Below are positions 1 through 10,983 of a stretch of 64,000 bases of DNA, piece by piece. The stretch's first letter is position 1, and the number at the start of each line of letters is the position of its first letter. The stretch spans positions 17,212,317 to 17,276,316 of the forward strand of contig CM071931.1 in NCBI GenBank assembly GCA_016081115.2. Reading direction: 5' to 3'. Both the position numbers and the translations under genes were made by a program. The notes under the pieces are model-generated. The model had not been told where the DNA came from. It worked only from the letters and a program-made list of their open reading frames with translations, and ran no database searches. This DNA comes from Rehmannia glutinosa (lineage: Eukaryota > Streptophyta > Magnoliopsida > Lamiales > Orobanchaceae).

Positions 1-294
1 AGAGCCTTGACCGTTCGAGTTGAAGATGGGAGATTAGAACCCGATTTTGGGTCTAGTGCCCATGTTAGGAGCTCCTCGCCACAAAAATCGCCTTCTTTTA
101 GTAAACTGCGGTTGAAAAAACCACTTCTTCCGCCGTCGGTTGTCACGCTCTCGAGACGGCGCGTATGAGAATATCATCTCGTCGACTGGATCGCCTTCTC
201 GGACGATGTAGGTGTTTTCTGTGTACAAACATGGTTTCAGCCTCTCACAAATGGCGTCGAGTAATCTCTCATCCATGTTCTCAAATAGTGGGAC
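1..294 (-). CDS. CNGC: CNGC coding exon 7, partial (cyclic nucleotide-binding domain)
   Basis: Begins VPLFENMDERLLDAICERL after acceptor TCGCAG and continues LKPCLYTENTYIVREGDPVD. Two bases are missing near 160-168, after which the frame resumes as RLESVTTDGGRSGFFNRSLL, KEGDFCGEELLTWALDPKSG and SNLPSSTRTVKA. The window edge cuts the exon. Confidence 0.9.
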
Positions 295-3200
295 CTGCGA
301 AAATTGTTGATCACTAATAGTCAACTCGATACAGTAGTTGAAAGGCATTGGTGTAAAGATGCATAAAGCAAAAGCCTACGGGATAATTACAAAAACACCC
401 CTGAGGTTTGGGCTAATTACAAAATACCTAGAGATGTTTCAAAATTACAAAAAAGAAAAAAACACTCAGGTTTGATTTTGTTCTAAGTGTAAGGGGATAA
501 TTGTAATATTTTATAAATGTCAGGGGGGTTTCGAAATACTTTTTTCTTATGAAGGAGGAAAATGTAAGATGGATCAAACCTCAAGGGGGTATTTGCAATT
601 TTCAAAAAATCTTTGGATTTTTTTGTAATTAACTCGAACCCCAGTATGTTTTGGTAATTATCCCAAAGATCAATGCTGATATTAATTAGGGATGAATACA
701 AAACTACCCTTGGGTTTGGCCTAATTACAAGAAAACCCAAATATTTTCCAAAATCACAAATATCCCTCTTCCCCAGGGATCTCAGATGAGGGACCCTGGG
801 GGACACCAGTTAAACGACGGATGGAATCCTTAAGGTATTATATACACCGGTTTGTATTTTCTTAACAAATAACACCCCTATTTATGGTGCAATTTGTAAT
901 TTTGAAAGATAATTCAGTTTTTTGTAATTAGACTAATCCTAAAGGACATTTTATGTAACTAGACTAATCCTCAAGGGAAATTTTTGTAACTAATAGTCTA
1001 ATACAAAACTTAAAAGCAAGAAGCAGCAAACTCTGGGTAAATAATTTACCCTCTTGACCAAAGCCAGACAAAGATGACGTTTTATGTCTCTTCTGAGATC
1101 TTTGGGCAGACTCTGAACAAACTTTCTTCATCCACTCCACGTGTTTCTAACCACTTGTACTGATCATAACGCCTAACCCGATCCCTCAGATCCGGTGGGA
1201 GCAAGCGATGATGCATCCACTGCTCGAGTCACGCCTTTTAACTCTCATCTCTTCAAGTCGAATAGTAAGTGATTGAAGGTATGTCTGTGGCAACAGCAAA
1301 AGCACCCAATAAGAAAAAAAAAATCAGGCACTGGGATAAGGTAAATTCAGTTATGATGGAGTCATTTTACAAGTGAATCCATTTCTTCTTTTAGTCCCAT
1401 TTTTGGAAGTATACGCATAAATTGGAAAAGCAGCTGTAAATTTAGTTGGAGAAAAAGAAAATTTTGCTGAAAAAGATGAAGAGCAAAAGAGAGTTGACAT
1501 GATTTTGACTCGGGATAAAGCAATTTGTGGAAATCAGGACACATTAAGACACGACAATGCACAATCACACACATATAAACGCGTGAGTACTATATTTGAA
1601 CATACAATTGTCTCTTTGTGTGCATGAAAAAACTTAAAACGATATAAAGAGAAACATTAAAAGAATTATGTTCCAATTCCATAGACAGCATTATGCTCTA
1701 TTGTATTTTTACACAAGTTTAACCCACAAAACTAGCATCCCAAACAAGAAGGTCTTCTGATGCACATCGTTTATGTCCCATTATTTCAATTCTAGTTTCT
1801 CAGAGCTGTATTTATGATTTGGCACTGTGTACAAGCTTTGCTCATGTCCTACATGTCAAGCACCAAATGATCTCCTTTACAGGAGTGCCTCAATTAATAG
1901 TTTGTCAATTCACTCAATGCCATGGGGGGAAGAAGAATCATGAATTTGATTCAAACCAAAGTAACAGTAACAAAAAAAAAAAAAAAAAGAAGAAGATAAT
2001 AATAATAGTAATAAGAATAATAAGGGATAATTAAAAAAAAAAAAAAAAGCCTGAGCTTTTGGAAGGTTCTTGAAAATTACAAAAATCTCCTTGAGGTTTG
2101 TTTGATTTTGTCTTAAATTTAAGGGGGTAAATGTAATATTTCTACAAAAGTCTGGGTTTTTTGAAATGTTTTTTGCTTTTGAAGGGGGAAAATGTAAGAC
2201 GGAATCAAACCTCAAAAGGGTTTTTCGTGATTTTCGAAAATTCTGGAATTCTTGTTACAAGACCAAACCTCGGTTTTTTTTTGTAATTATACCTAATAAT
2301 AATAATAACAACAACAACATAATCGTAATAGGAAAAAATGGCAAAAAAAGAATAAAAAAATGAAAAAGAAATACATGAACAAATGTAAAAGATGGTAATG
2401 TTACTTTGTTACCTGCATATTTCCAATTAAGAGAGCAAAGAGAATGAGCCCAAAGATGGCAAGTGCGATGCTGAATATAGACTCTCCAGGGTAAGTGCTG
2501 GTTTGAAGTCCTTGTCCAAGTGTACTGCAATAAGAAGAAAGACGAACACTTTAAGTGCTGGTGGCAAGTTCCATTCAGAGGTGAGTTGCAATATATGACT
2601 TGCATTATCGACATTTTCATGATCCACGAAATGCATTCACGTGTGCATAGCGATAGATATAGATAAAAAGTTAGCATGGCTTAGAGCATTGGAGAAAGAT
2701 CAGGCAAAAGGATATGGTACTCATTAAGTAAACCCACAAGGTTATTACCAAGCCTTAACACTCCGAATCCCAAACCATATAACCACAGCAATAGTGACAG
2801 CACAAGGCTTATTTAAAACAATAAAGCAAATGGAAAAATATCGTGATAAAATATAACGAGCTATTATAGTCGCCAATTTTTTGATAACCATGAAGAGACA
2901 ATTTGATCACAAAACTAAATATGCAATACTGGAAACATAGGGATTCACATCTCTAAGTCAATTCTAGGGGCATGAGCTCTGTGATTTTATCAAATACCAA
3001 TTCTATTATCATATCTTTGATGTCACAACAGATACTGTGATTATACATCATCTGAAAATCCTTTCCTTTCAGCAAACAATAGTGAGCTGAGATTTATTTA
3101 GTTCATCACTTTTTGATATAGAAGGCAATCCTGGGATACTTAATAGAACCCTCTTGATTTGCAGTTACCACTATACAGGTGAACATACCCCATCTCCGAA

Positions 3201-6200
3201 ATAATGCCAACAGAAATCCAGAAACTTGTACAGAAGATTGTGCTATCACTTTATCCTAATTAAAAAAGAAAGCCCAACACAAGAAAGAAAAATCGCTGAA
3301 CAAGAAATACCCACGAGGAAGCCGGAAAGAATTTAGATATTTCAACACTTGTAACTTAGGGACTTGATATCTTTAAGTCAATTATACAGATACAAAGGTT
3401 GTGACTCGACCAAAAAACCAAGTCAATTTTCGTATCTTTTATGTCACAATAGACATTGTAATTTGACATCATTTGGAGTTTTTGCTTTCTGTAGACAACA
3501 AGATGAGCTTTTTAATTAGTTCATCACTTTTTGATACATAAGACAACCCTGGGATGCTTGATGGAACCCTCCAGATTGCAGTTTCTCAATGGTATAAGGT
3601 TTTAACATAGTTCTACCACCATATAGGTGAAACATACCTTATCACTTCTCCAAAATAATGCCAACAGAAGTTCATAGACTATTAGGGAAAATTGTCCTGC
3701 CACTTTCTCTTAAGCAAAATATAAAGCCCACATACAAGAAAGAATATTTGTATACCAAGAATTTTCATCAACAATAGGAAGCACAGTAACGGAAATTGAA
3801 ATGACATAAACTTACCTCAAATTCTGCAGCCCCCACCACAGACAGTAACAATATTTAGACAAGAATGTTTTGGATGAAACTATCCCAGATTCCAAAGCCT
3901 GCCTGAAGATTCCAAAATCAAATGGTGGATTGTTATCATCATCCACAGGGCAAGCTAAGCTCAAGACTGAATCACTAATGTTGCTCCAGATATTGTAACC
4001 ATTCATCTTTTGGTTCCCATAATACAAGAAATCCGTGTTACACCTTCCACTGCGTTTACAAGCTCTCTGCCAGCACGTATCATTACGTTCCACAGATAAT
4101 ATGTACCAGAGTGCCCCAACTATCTGCAAAGAACAAATCCGGAAATATGGCGTCTCAATAAATATTTATCATGAAAAAGCAGCACCCATGACATTTCATA
4201 GACCAACATAAGTAAGCATGTTATGAGATGTAAACAGTGACCAGTACCAGCAAATTTAGAAGCAAAATGTTTTTTCACCATATATAATGTCAACATAATT
4301 CCTGAGGCACTCTAAAAACCAACCATGCAAAATGCCGTTGTACGCTGTCCAATAATTTAAACAGAAGCTTACATGACTGGCAAGCATGTATAACAGCAAA
4401 TAGGACACTGCACCAGCCCACGCAGTTTCAGCAAAGACACCAGAAGTTCTTTTCAATTCCGATGTTAGCGGCAAAATTCGGGCAAATCTAGGAATATACT
4501 GAAGCAAAATGATAAAAAATAGTGCTTGTTTTGTAGCCAGTACATCTGAGCCTTTTGACCTCTGCAGAAATCTCCACACAACAATCTGCACAAATCAAAG
4601 AATAGTTGTTGACCAAACAAAGATACAAGACATAAAACTCATGTTCAATGAAAAACTGAAAGGCAGAGCCATACAGAAAGTTTAATGGCTGTAGATCTTC
4701 CAATACCTGTGCAATGATTCATGCATTTTACTAAAAGTTCTGTTCTTGAGTACAACTAGGAAATCAAAATGAGAACAAAATAGGATAAAGGAAAGCAACA
4801 AGTATTTTGCATTATTCTCCCATTGCAAAAGAGCTCTTAAGGATGTTGTGTCTGTAAATAATTCTGCTCTAGAAAAGACTAAAACTTTCCCAAAATCCAA
4901 AATGGCAAGTAGATGTTCGATCAAATGTTTCAACCTCCACCAACTAAATCCAAAAGGACCATTGTTTTTTTTTAAAAAAATAATAATAATAATTACTCTC
5001 ATCCTCCCCATTCACCAGGCGGAACCACGAAGGAAAGAATGATATATTTCTATAAATATGTTTATGTTGCTGATAAAATCATTATCTTGAATGTTGCATC
5101 ATATTTTTGCGTGCTTAAAAACCATGGACATTAGCAATAAGATACATATGAATGTCAAAGAAAATATTGATAAAAAGTCATTAATGTTAAATGGAAAATA
5201 TAAAAAACATAAAAAATGTTGTAAACAACATTTAAAACACATGCAACTACATAATTTTCTCGAACCTGTGGGAGGGGAAGCACTGCGAGGAAATCAATGA
5301 TAAAATAGCACTTCAGGTATCGTTTAGCAATCTGTGCAGGGTCTATTACAAGTTCACCTCGTCCAAAGACCCGAGATGATGGGGCAATATAAGCAGTTCG
5401 GAATTGGAGAGCCATGTGAATAAGATAGAAAGCATCAACAATAGTACGCAGTGTCGTAGCCGTAATAGCCAACTTTCTATCTATGTCTAGGCAATTTGAT
5501 GACTTGTTAAGAACTGGAAGAAAGAAAAACAGGGGATCCACAGATACACCCAGAATACACGACATTACAAAAAGCTTATTCCAAATTGTAAGAAGTTTGT
5601 CTTGGGGGTCAAATATCTTTTTCTCAGACACTTTGAGGTCTTCCGGAAATACCGCTCGAGAGACCCCAAATCCAAGGGACCGACCAATAGATTTTAGTCC
5701 TTGAGACCCTTTTCTCATTCCTCTCTTAAAGGATTTTGATTGAGCATGAGTTGAATGATTACACGTCCCAAGCCATCAATACCAAAGCCACATTTGTTTG
5801 TTGGAACTGACGACGAAGGGGATGACAGTCTGGAGTCCAGGTCGTCCAACCTTAACGCAAAAAAATCCCTCAGCCACATGTTAAATAGAAGAGACCAATA
5901 AAAACGACATCTAATGTTTTGTCATTTGCAGCAATGAGAAAATGTAGCTACTGTACTATAATTTTGCACGGACAGCCAATATTGCTCGAATTTCAGGAAT
6001 TTAGTTTACTCAAGTAATCGAGTTCCAATAATTCTAGCATCTAACTGTTGTTACATCTTAAAATACTGTACCTTCCTCTTCCTTCAAGCAGTCCATTAGT
6101 GAAGGCAGCAAAAGAAAGAACTTTTATTTCCTAATACATAAGGAAAATTAGTATACCTTACAAACTTGTCCGCTGTCCAGTGATATAAGTCTTCGGACCG

Positions 6201-6211
6201 CAGTCGAACAT
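1..6211 (-). CDS. CNGC: Cyclic nucleotide-gated ion channel, group III (CNGC5/6/9-like), 3' end outside window
   Basis: A plant plasma-membrane cation channel (Ca2+-permeable family) gated by cyclic nucleotides and calmodulin. Seven coding exons with GT/AG borders in matching phase can be read on the minus strand: the N-terminus, transmembrane segments S1-S6 with the pore loop (GQGLQTSTYPGE), the C-linker (LEEMR, WMHHRLLPP, YDQYKWLETRG) and a cyclic nucleotide-binding domain (VPLFENMDERLLDAICERL, phosphate-cassette region EGDFCGEELLTWALDP). The calmodulin/IQ end lies to the left of the window. Residues match group III CNGCs almost throughout. Six single-base losses interrupt the frame (near 6170, 5764, 1224, 1118, 168 and 160), most being GG read as G on the coding strand. 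Either the gene is freshly broken or, as I think likelier, the consensus is wrong, because splice sites and all other residues are intact. Family assignment is very secure; the exact paralogue is not. Confidence 0.93.
380..664. mobile_element. MITE with TAATTAC-rich terminal inverted repeats
   Basis: The left end (GGGATAATTACAAAAACACC...) and the reverse complement of the right end (GGGATAATTACCAAAACATA...) match over roughly 40 bases, and both continue into a GGGTT(T/C) and TTAATTACAAA block. It lies in a CNGC intron. No coding capacity and no clear target-site duplication were seen. Related copies: 688-1000, 2024-2294 and 21331-22080. Confidence 0.75.
688..1000. mobile_element. Second TAATTAC-family MITE in the same CNGC intron
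   Basis: Left end GGGATGAATACAAAACTACC with GGCCTAATTAC mirrors the right end, whose reverse complement has TTACAAAAATTTCCCTTGAGG and TAGTTACATAAAA. Its end lies about 50 bases from the donor of CNGC exon 6. Confidence 0.6.
1050..1284 (-). CDS. CNGC: CNGC coding exon 6 (C-linker)
   Basis: Reads TYLQSLTIRLEEMRVKRRDS, WMHHRLLPPDLRDRVRRYDQ, YKWLETRGVDEES and LPKDLRRDIKRHLCLALVKR, joining phase 0 to exon 7. Two single bases are missing, near 1224 (between RDS and QW) and near 1118 (before QSLPKD). Acceptor CCACAG sits above 1284 and donor GTAAAT at 1044-1049. Confidence 0.9.
2024..2294. mobile_element. Third TAATTAC-family MITE, in the CNGC intron between coding exons 5 and 6
   Basis: Starts GGGATAATTA followed by a long A run and ends TTGTAATTATACCT. 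Internal text (GAGGTTTG...TTGATTTTGT, GGGGGAAAATGTAAGA) matches the element at 380-664. It is flanked by AAT and AAC trinucleotide runs. Confidence 0.6.
2413..2524 (-). CDS. CNGC: CNGC coding exon 5 (selectivity filter and S6)
   Basis: Reads STLGQGLQTSTYPGESIFSI and then ALAIFGLILFALLIGNMQ, i.e. the filter and the last transmembrane helix. The frame is intact. The donor GTAAC follows ATGCAG, and the acceptor TTGCAG lies just above 2524. A longer open frame over this site on the same strand is a shadow. Confidence 0.92.
3816..4123 (-). CDS. CNGC: CNGC coding exon 4 (S5 to pore)
   Basis: Reads IVGALWYILSVERNDTCWQR, the extracellular loop with CPVDDDNNPPFDFGI, and the pore-helix segment SKYCYCLWWGLQNL. 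No frame break. The donor GTAAG is at 3811-3815 and the acceptor AG at 4124-4125; the AG/T codon continues into exon 5. Confidence 0.93.
4373..4585 (-). CDS. CNGC: CNGC coding exon 3 (S4-S5)
   Basis: Reads IVVWRFLQRSKGSDVLATKQ through the LLQYIPRF motif and LTSELKRTSGVFAETAWAGA to LLLYMLASH, with no frame break. The acceptor is at 4586-4587 and the donor GTAAGC at 4367-4372. Both junctions are phase 0. Confidence 0.93.
5266..5850 (-). CDS. CNGC: CNGC coding exon 2 (N-terminus to S1-S4 region)
   Basis: It reads RLDDLDSRLSS, then after one lost base near 5764 RGMRKGSQGLKSIGRSLGFG, then the conserved SRAVFPEDLKVSEKKIFDPQ block and the first transmembrane segments (SCILGVSVDPLFFFLPVL; IVDAFYLIHMALQFRTAYI). 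It ends FLAVLPLPQ at a GT donor (5264-5265). The acceptor AG is at 5851-5852. This is the largest exon, as in other plant CNGC genes. Confidence 0.9.
6157..6211 (-). CDS. CNGC: CNGC coding exon 1 (start codon)
   Basis: The start is ATG at 6209-6211, reading MFDCGPKTYITGQR and then, after one missing base near 6170, KFVR. The donor is GTATAC directly after GTAAG, and the split codon AG/G joins exon 2. About 24 bases of 5' UTR (6212-6235) precede the ATG in this exon, behind the acceptor CTTGCAG. The MFDCG start is typical of group III CNGCs, which supports this ATG over the in-frame ATG inside the downstream intron at 5880. Confidence 0.85.
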
Positions 6212-7722
6212 TTTGTATGATTAATGTAATTTTAACTGCAAGAGAAGAGAAATATTTAAATAGGCTGCAGAAAATTATTACATGCTAAACAACTTCATGT
6301 TGTGTTTTCAGAAAAGGTCTTCATTTTTCTAAACAATTCACACCCAAATAAAGCATTTTTGCCCCAATTTTGAAGAAATCTCACTGAATATGTGACTTGT
6401 AATAAAATTTAAAGCATCAATGCATGCCTTCCCCATAATCTTTTCTCAAATCCCAGACACGTAGCATCTAGAATAGGTAATATATTAATCAACTTACATG
6501 CATTAATCTTGGGATTTCATCTTCCCCAACCCAAAACACTCTCAAACAGACAAACCAAGCCAGATGCAACATAGCTGAGGAAAGAATTGGCACGTGTCCC
6601 AAAATAGCTTATTTATCTGCACTAGCCTTGTGTTTTTTTCAAAAATATTTGGAGGACATCAACCGATTTTATTTTACAATAGAAATCTTCTCACAGAATC
6701 ATAATCAGAACTAAACATCAAAAGCGATCAGATGTACTTCAAGCAGAATTAAAGACCGAATATCTCGTTCAATGGCGCTTAGAGCAATTCACTATGCAGA
6801 AACTGAACTTAGAGCAGGCAAAAATGAATATGCTCCAAACCATAAAAAATTATTTACCTCGTCTAATGACATATCTTCTTGACTTCTATATTAAATTAAA
6901 GATAAATAAATCTGAGTCTATAAAAATCTTCTCAATTCAGTTATGACAAGTCTAAAATCTGCAAAAGTCACCACAAGATTCAGTCAGACAAAAGCACCAT
7001 ATTCGACCACCGAAATTTTCTCCTAACTGTAGTCCCTACTTTATGCAACAATCCCTATCAAAACTCACATCTTAAGGTTAATTTCTCCAAGTCCTGCACC
7101 CCAAAACTATGGAATAGGAAAACGAGAGTTCACAATTCCAAATTCTAGAGTTCCCAATTTTAACTCAGATTACCATTCTTCTAGGTATGATGTAATTACT
7201 ATACAAATTTCCCGGAATCGTCTTTATCAGGAGATCAATGTTAGAAAGGCCTATTCTTGACATGCTATCTACAACTTCTTGTATTTACTCCTCCCTACAT
7301 ATATACCTCAGATTCACTAGCCCATCAATATTGAAGATAGCAAAGAAAGAGGTAAACTTTGTCAGTTTTCCACAGAAAAGGATTAACCGTTTTCATTATA
7401 CCTCAAAAAACGCCTTAAACGACCATTTACTGCAGCAGCTAATATTTTTCTATTTTTATTTTATCAGGAAAAAAAAAAATAAACAAAGTCTACAACCGAG
7501 CAAAAATGATGGAGCTTGTCAAGGCTTCATGATACGGCAGAACAAACTTTAGAACTAAGAAAGAAAATCCATCACACAAAAACCCATCTAAATTTTTTTC
7601 AAGAAGAAGCGAAAAAAAAAAAACTCAATTTCTCACAGATAATACAGTCGGAGAAATACAAAGAAATACTAAAAGTCAGATGCAGAAAAACAAGGTAAAC
7701 TAGATCAAAAGGAGAGACTTAC

Positions 7723-7773
7723 AGCAAAATTCCAGAGATCATAAGTCATTAATTCGCAGTATAATGATTGAAT

Positions 7774-7807
<34 letters not shown>

Positions 7808-7900
7808 GATTTGTTTAAGCTAGCAGAACTGAAGAAGTCAAAATTATCCAAGCAAGTAAACCAAAGTGGGGGAGCACATTTTGGAAAATGACTGATGGGC
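7723..7900 (-). other. Probable CNGC 5' UTR exon 1 with (GA)n/(CT)n microsatellite
   Basis: A donor-like GTAAGT lies at 7717-7722 on the minus strand and the next acceptor is at 6236-6237, giving a leader intron of about 1.5 kb. The exon contains a pyrimidine dinucleotide run (plus strand GA, about 7774-7806), common in plant leaders. The upper boundary is a guess based on the TATA-like site near 7930. No transcript evidence is available here. Confidence 0.5.
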
Positions 7901-7925
7901 CCTTTCTTTGGTTTTCACTATTCAC

Positions 7926-7940
7926 AAATATATATTATAG
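7926..7940 (-). promoter_or_regulatory. TATA-like element upstream of the CNGC leader
   Basis: The minus strand reads CTATAATATATATTT about 30 bases before the presumed leader. A TGGGCCC-type motif (plus 7894-7903) lies between it and the leader. Position and AT composition fit a core promoter, but many AT-rich stretches in the window look similar. Confidence 0.35.
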
Positions 7941-7979
7941 TTTACATGATGATGGTTCTTAGAAGAACGGTCAAAAACT

Positions 7980-9093
7980 AGGGCCGAGCTCGGCTGTGAA
8001 ATTTTAAGTCCAAAAAAGCCGGGCCAAAGAGGGCCGGGTTGTGTTGTGGCCAGAAAAATGTCGGGCAAAAATCACCGATTGGCTCGATCGATGAAATAGC
8101 GGCCTAGGCCCAATTTTCTCTTTTTGTAGCACTACTTACAATTAGGGTGGCAAATAGAAATCAGGGGGTTCTACAAACAGGAACCCAGAATCATGGTCAA
8201 CTGTTCAAGGTACCATTGACGATGACCAATCAATTGTTCCAAAATCGGAGCTGGGCAGAAGTAGACCGATTTAGGTTCTAGTTCCTTAGTCTCAAAAACG
8301 TGGAAATGGGCGGGTTCCACTTCTTTGCCTGAGGACACTTTGGGAGAAAAGCTTTTGACCATGTCTTCCAAATGTAATATTTCCTCTTTCTGCTCTTTTA
8401 ACTTTGAACTTGTTTGCTTGGTAGAACACTTAGAAAAATCTCTTGAAAGTTGAGAAGAGTGCTCATGGAGAGTTGGAGTGATGAGTTGTATCAGGCGGGA
8501 GAGAGATGAGAGCCCGAGAGAGGAGGAGAGCGCTCGGTATCCCCGGGAGTGGGTAATAACACCCCCTGGGGACGATCGTAGGCGCGCCCGGGGCTCTTCT
8601 TTTCACCGTGTTTCTGCGTCTTCTCCGAAGTTTTCACATATTTCGGGGCAAATTTGAATTTCGATCCTTCTTCACTGGCTCTGAAGGTCGGGCATCACGT
8701 TCGGTCTACGGTTAGTTTATTTCGTGTCCACCTTTACCATCGGGTTTGAGATTACCCCTCAACTCACGGGTTGAGTTATGATAATGATGAGGGATAAGTA
8801 GAGCTTGAGTCGGACTCAAGTCAGGGTGATGAGTCTTCGAGGATGAGTGCGGGGAGATAGTCAGGAAGAGGTCCCAGGGCCAAAGTATCATCATAGGCAT
8901 CCTCCCGGTGTCGGGCGGTTGTCTTAGGATAGTTTGTTAGCGAGTTTCATCTCTTTGTCTTCGTAGGTTAAAGGGAGCGGTAAAGCTTTCCTTCGACATT
9001 TCAATTGGCCGGACTCGAGCAATAGACTTACTCATCCGGCGAAGACTTGGGTCATGGTGTATCTTTATAGTTCTCCATTGGCTTTGTTCTTCT
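7980..9093. other. Unrecognised, partly GC-rich sequence
   Basis: A minus-strand open stretch of 66 codons at 8171-8371 and one of 62 codons at 8712-8900 resemble nothing I can name. The part from 8500 is richer in C and G than its surroundings and holds mirrored blocks (CCCCGGGA near 8540, CGCCCGGGG near 8586). No LTR, RT or splice logic was found. It runs up to an assembly gap, so a gene or repeat may be cut. Confidence 0.4.
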
Positions 9094-9193
9094 NNNNNNN
9101 NNNNNNNNNNNNNNNNNNNNNNNNNNNNNNNNNNNNNNNNNNNNNNNNNNNNNNNNNNNNNNNNNNNNNNNNNNNNNNNNNNNNNNNNNNNNN
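9094..9193. other. Assembly gap of 100 N
   Basis: Exactly 100 consecutive N, the usual placeholder for a gap of unknown size. Flanking sequences are unlike each other (GC-richer left, AT-rich copia remnant right), so sequence is probably missing. Confidence 0.98.
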
Positions 9194-9619
9194 TTTCAAA
9201 GTATTTCACATAAGTGCCATTAAGAGGATTTTCGATTTTTTTTGAAAGGCACTATTCTATGAAGATTGTTTTTATCCAAGTCTTGCAAAGGATTATATAT
9301 TTGTTTTGATAAAACATTTTATTTTCATCCTTTTCTCAAAATTATGCATTTGATTGCACATATTCATTATTGTCAAAACTCTTGTTCAAATGCATCTTTT
9401 AAATGAGGTCTCAACTATATGCTCTCGGATTTTCAAATTTGAAAAAGACCTTATATAGCTTTCTATAAGCCTATTTGTACTTAAATGTCTTATTGAACTC
9501 TTGATGATTCGTTTGATAGCATGATATGTGTTACTTGTCATTGTGTCTCTATTGTTTGATATTACTATGCTCTTGTGCAAAGATATCTTGCTAAGATTTG
9601 CAGAAAGTTTTGGTATTTT
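9194..9619. other. AT-rich stretch between the gap and the copia RT
   Basis: Probably older pol sequence of the same copia remnant, but I see no conserved words. No other feature seen. Confidence 0.4.
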
Positions 9620-10560
9620 GAACAAACTTTGATAAAAAGAGGAAGGTTAATAGCTCATAGGTAATGCCAAGAAGAAGGTATTGATTTTGATAATACATTT
9701 GCACATTAGCATGTTTTTTGTACCTATTCGCATTTTACTTGCTCATTCTTGTTTCAAGAAAATTTCAAGATTTACCAAATGGATGTTAAATAAAATTTTC
9801 TAAAATGGTTTTATTCAAGTAGAAATCTATGAAAAACAACCGGGTTTGATTAGGCAAAATGATTTTTATAAAGGCCTTGTTTGGTTTAAAACATGCACCC
9901 CGTATGGTATGATAGACTTAGAGATTTTCTTTTGCAAAAATGATTTTACAAGAGGCAAAAAGTTTATACTACTCTCTTTGTTTTTGAAAAGGGCAAGATT
10001 GTTTACTTGTGCAAATTTATATTGATGATACTATTTTTTGGTGCTACTAATGAATCCTTGTGCAAGAAATTTTCTAAGTTGTTGCTAGGTGAACTTAAGA
10101 TGATCATGATGGGGAGCTCAATTTCTTCTTTGAACTTCTAGTTAAACAATGCCAAGAAGGTGATTTTATTTCACAATCAAAGTATACAATAGAACCTTTG
10201 AAGAAGTTAGGCATTGAAGAAGGAAGAATCATCTCAACCTCTACATGGCTACCAATGTAAAAATTGACAAAGGTTGAGGAAGGCATATTGATTAACAAAC
10301 AAATTCGAGGTATGTTTATTTTCGTTTATTACTCTTTTAAACTCGACATTTTATATGCCTTATGTCTATATGCTCGACTTAAAAACTATCCCAACGAATC
10401 TCATAAAAGTCTTAGTTAAAATTTTCAAATATTTGAAAGGCGATTCTTCTTATGGCTTGTATATCCAAAATTTTAAAACGTTCATATTTTCCGGGATAAC
10501 AAGTTCAGGTGATTACAATTTTTCAAAATATGGTTCGTCATAATCGAACTAACCATATTG
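9620..10560 (+). pseudogene. Degenerate Ty1/copia reverse transcriptase and connection domain
   Basis: Read across frames, the text gives EEGIDFDNTFA, then QMDVKSAFLNG-like words, QPPGFD-like and ALFGLKHAPR, VQIYVDD-like (near 10015), FFELLVKQCQEGDFISQSKY and IEEGRIISTSMATN. Near 10400 comes KIFKYLKGDSSYGLY, the stretch before RNase H. Stops and frame changes are frequent, so this is an old copy. Its 3' LTR may be the plus-strand LTR at 13237-14140, with later insertions between. Confidence 0.75.
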
Positions 10561-10983
10561 AGATTCGATATTTTTTTCTAAGGGATTGCATTTCTAAAAA
10601 TGAAAATTTGAGATGTGTTTAATTCCGTCTCAAGGATAACTCGCGAACATTTGTTTTCAAATCGTTTTCCGCCGAGTTTTTATCTCATTTTGAGCTTGAT
10701 TATGACATAATGCATATTGAATGAGTTTTACGTTTGCATTTTGCACATTTTTAAAACTTAGGGGCGAAAAATCGAATTTTGGTTAAAATTTTGAATTTTC
10801 AAAACAAAAATTTGAACCAACTAGCTGCCAGGAGAGGCCAACGATCGCCCCCACGGATCGGCCGTCGCCCCGTGCCCCTTGACCGCCGCCCACCGAGATT
10901 TTATGGTTAAAATCGCCTCTGTTTCTTTTATTCTGCCATTTTGGCTCATTTCCCCCAAGTATTAGTCCAGTGGCTACGATAAT

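Noticed and set aside
2255..2677. 140-codon minus-strand frame
   Set aside because: Covers CNGC exon 5 in a different frame; the spliced exon reading is clearly the real one.
5700..5880. In-frame ATG at 5880 as alternative CNGC start (MWLRDFF...)
   Set aside because: An acceptor (TTAAG) and the upstream exon with MFDCGPK joining in phase explain the sequence better.
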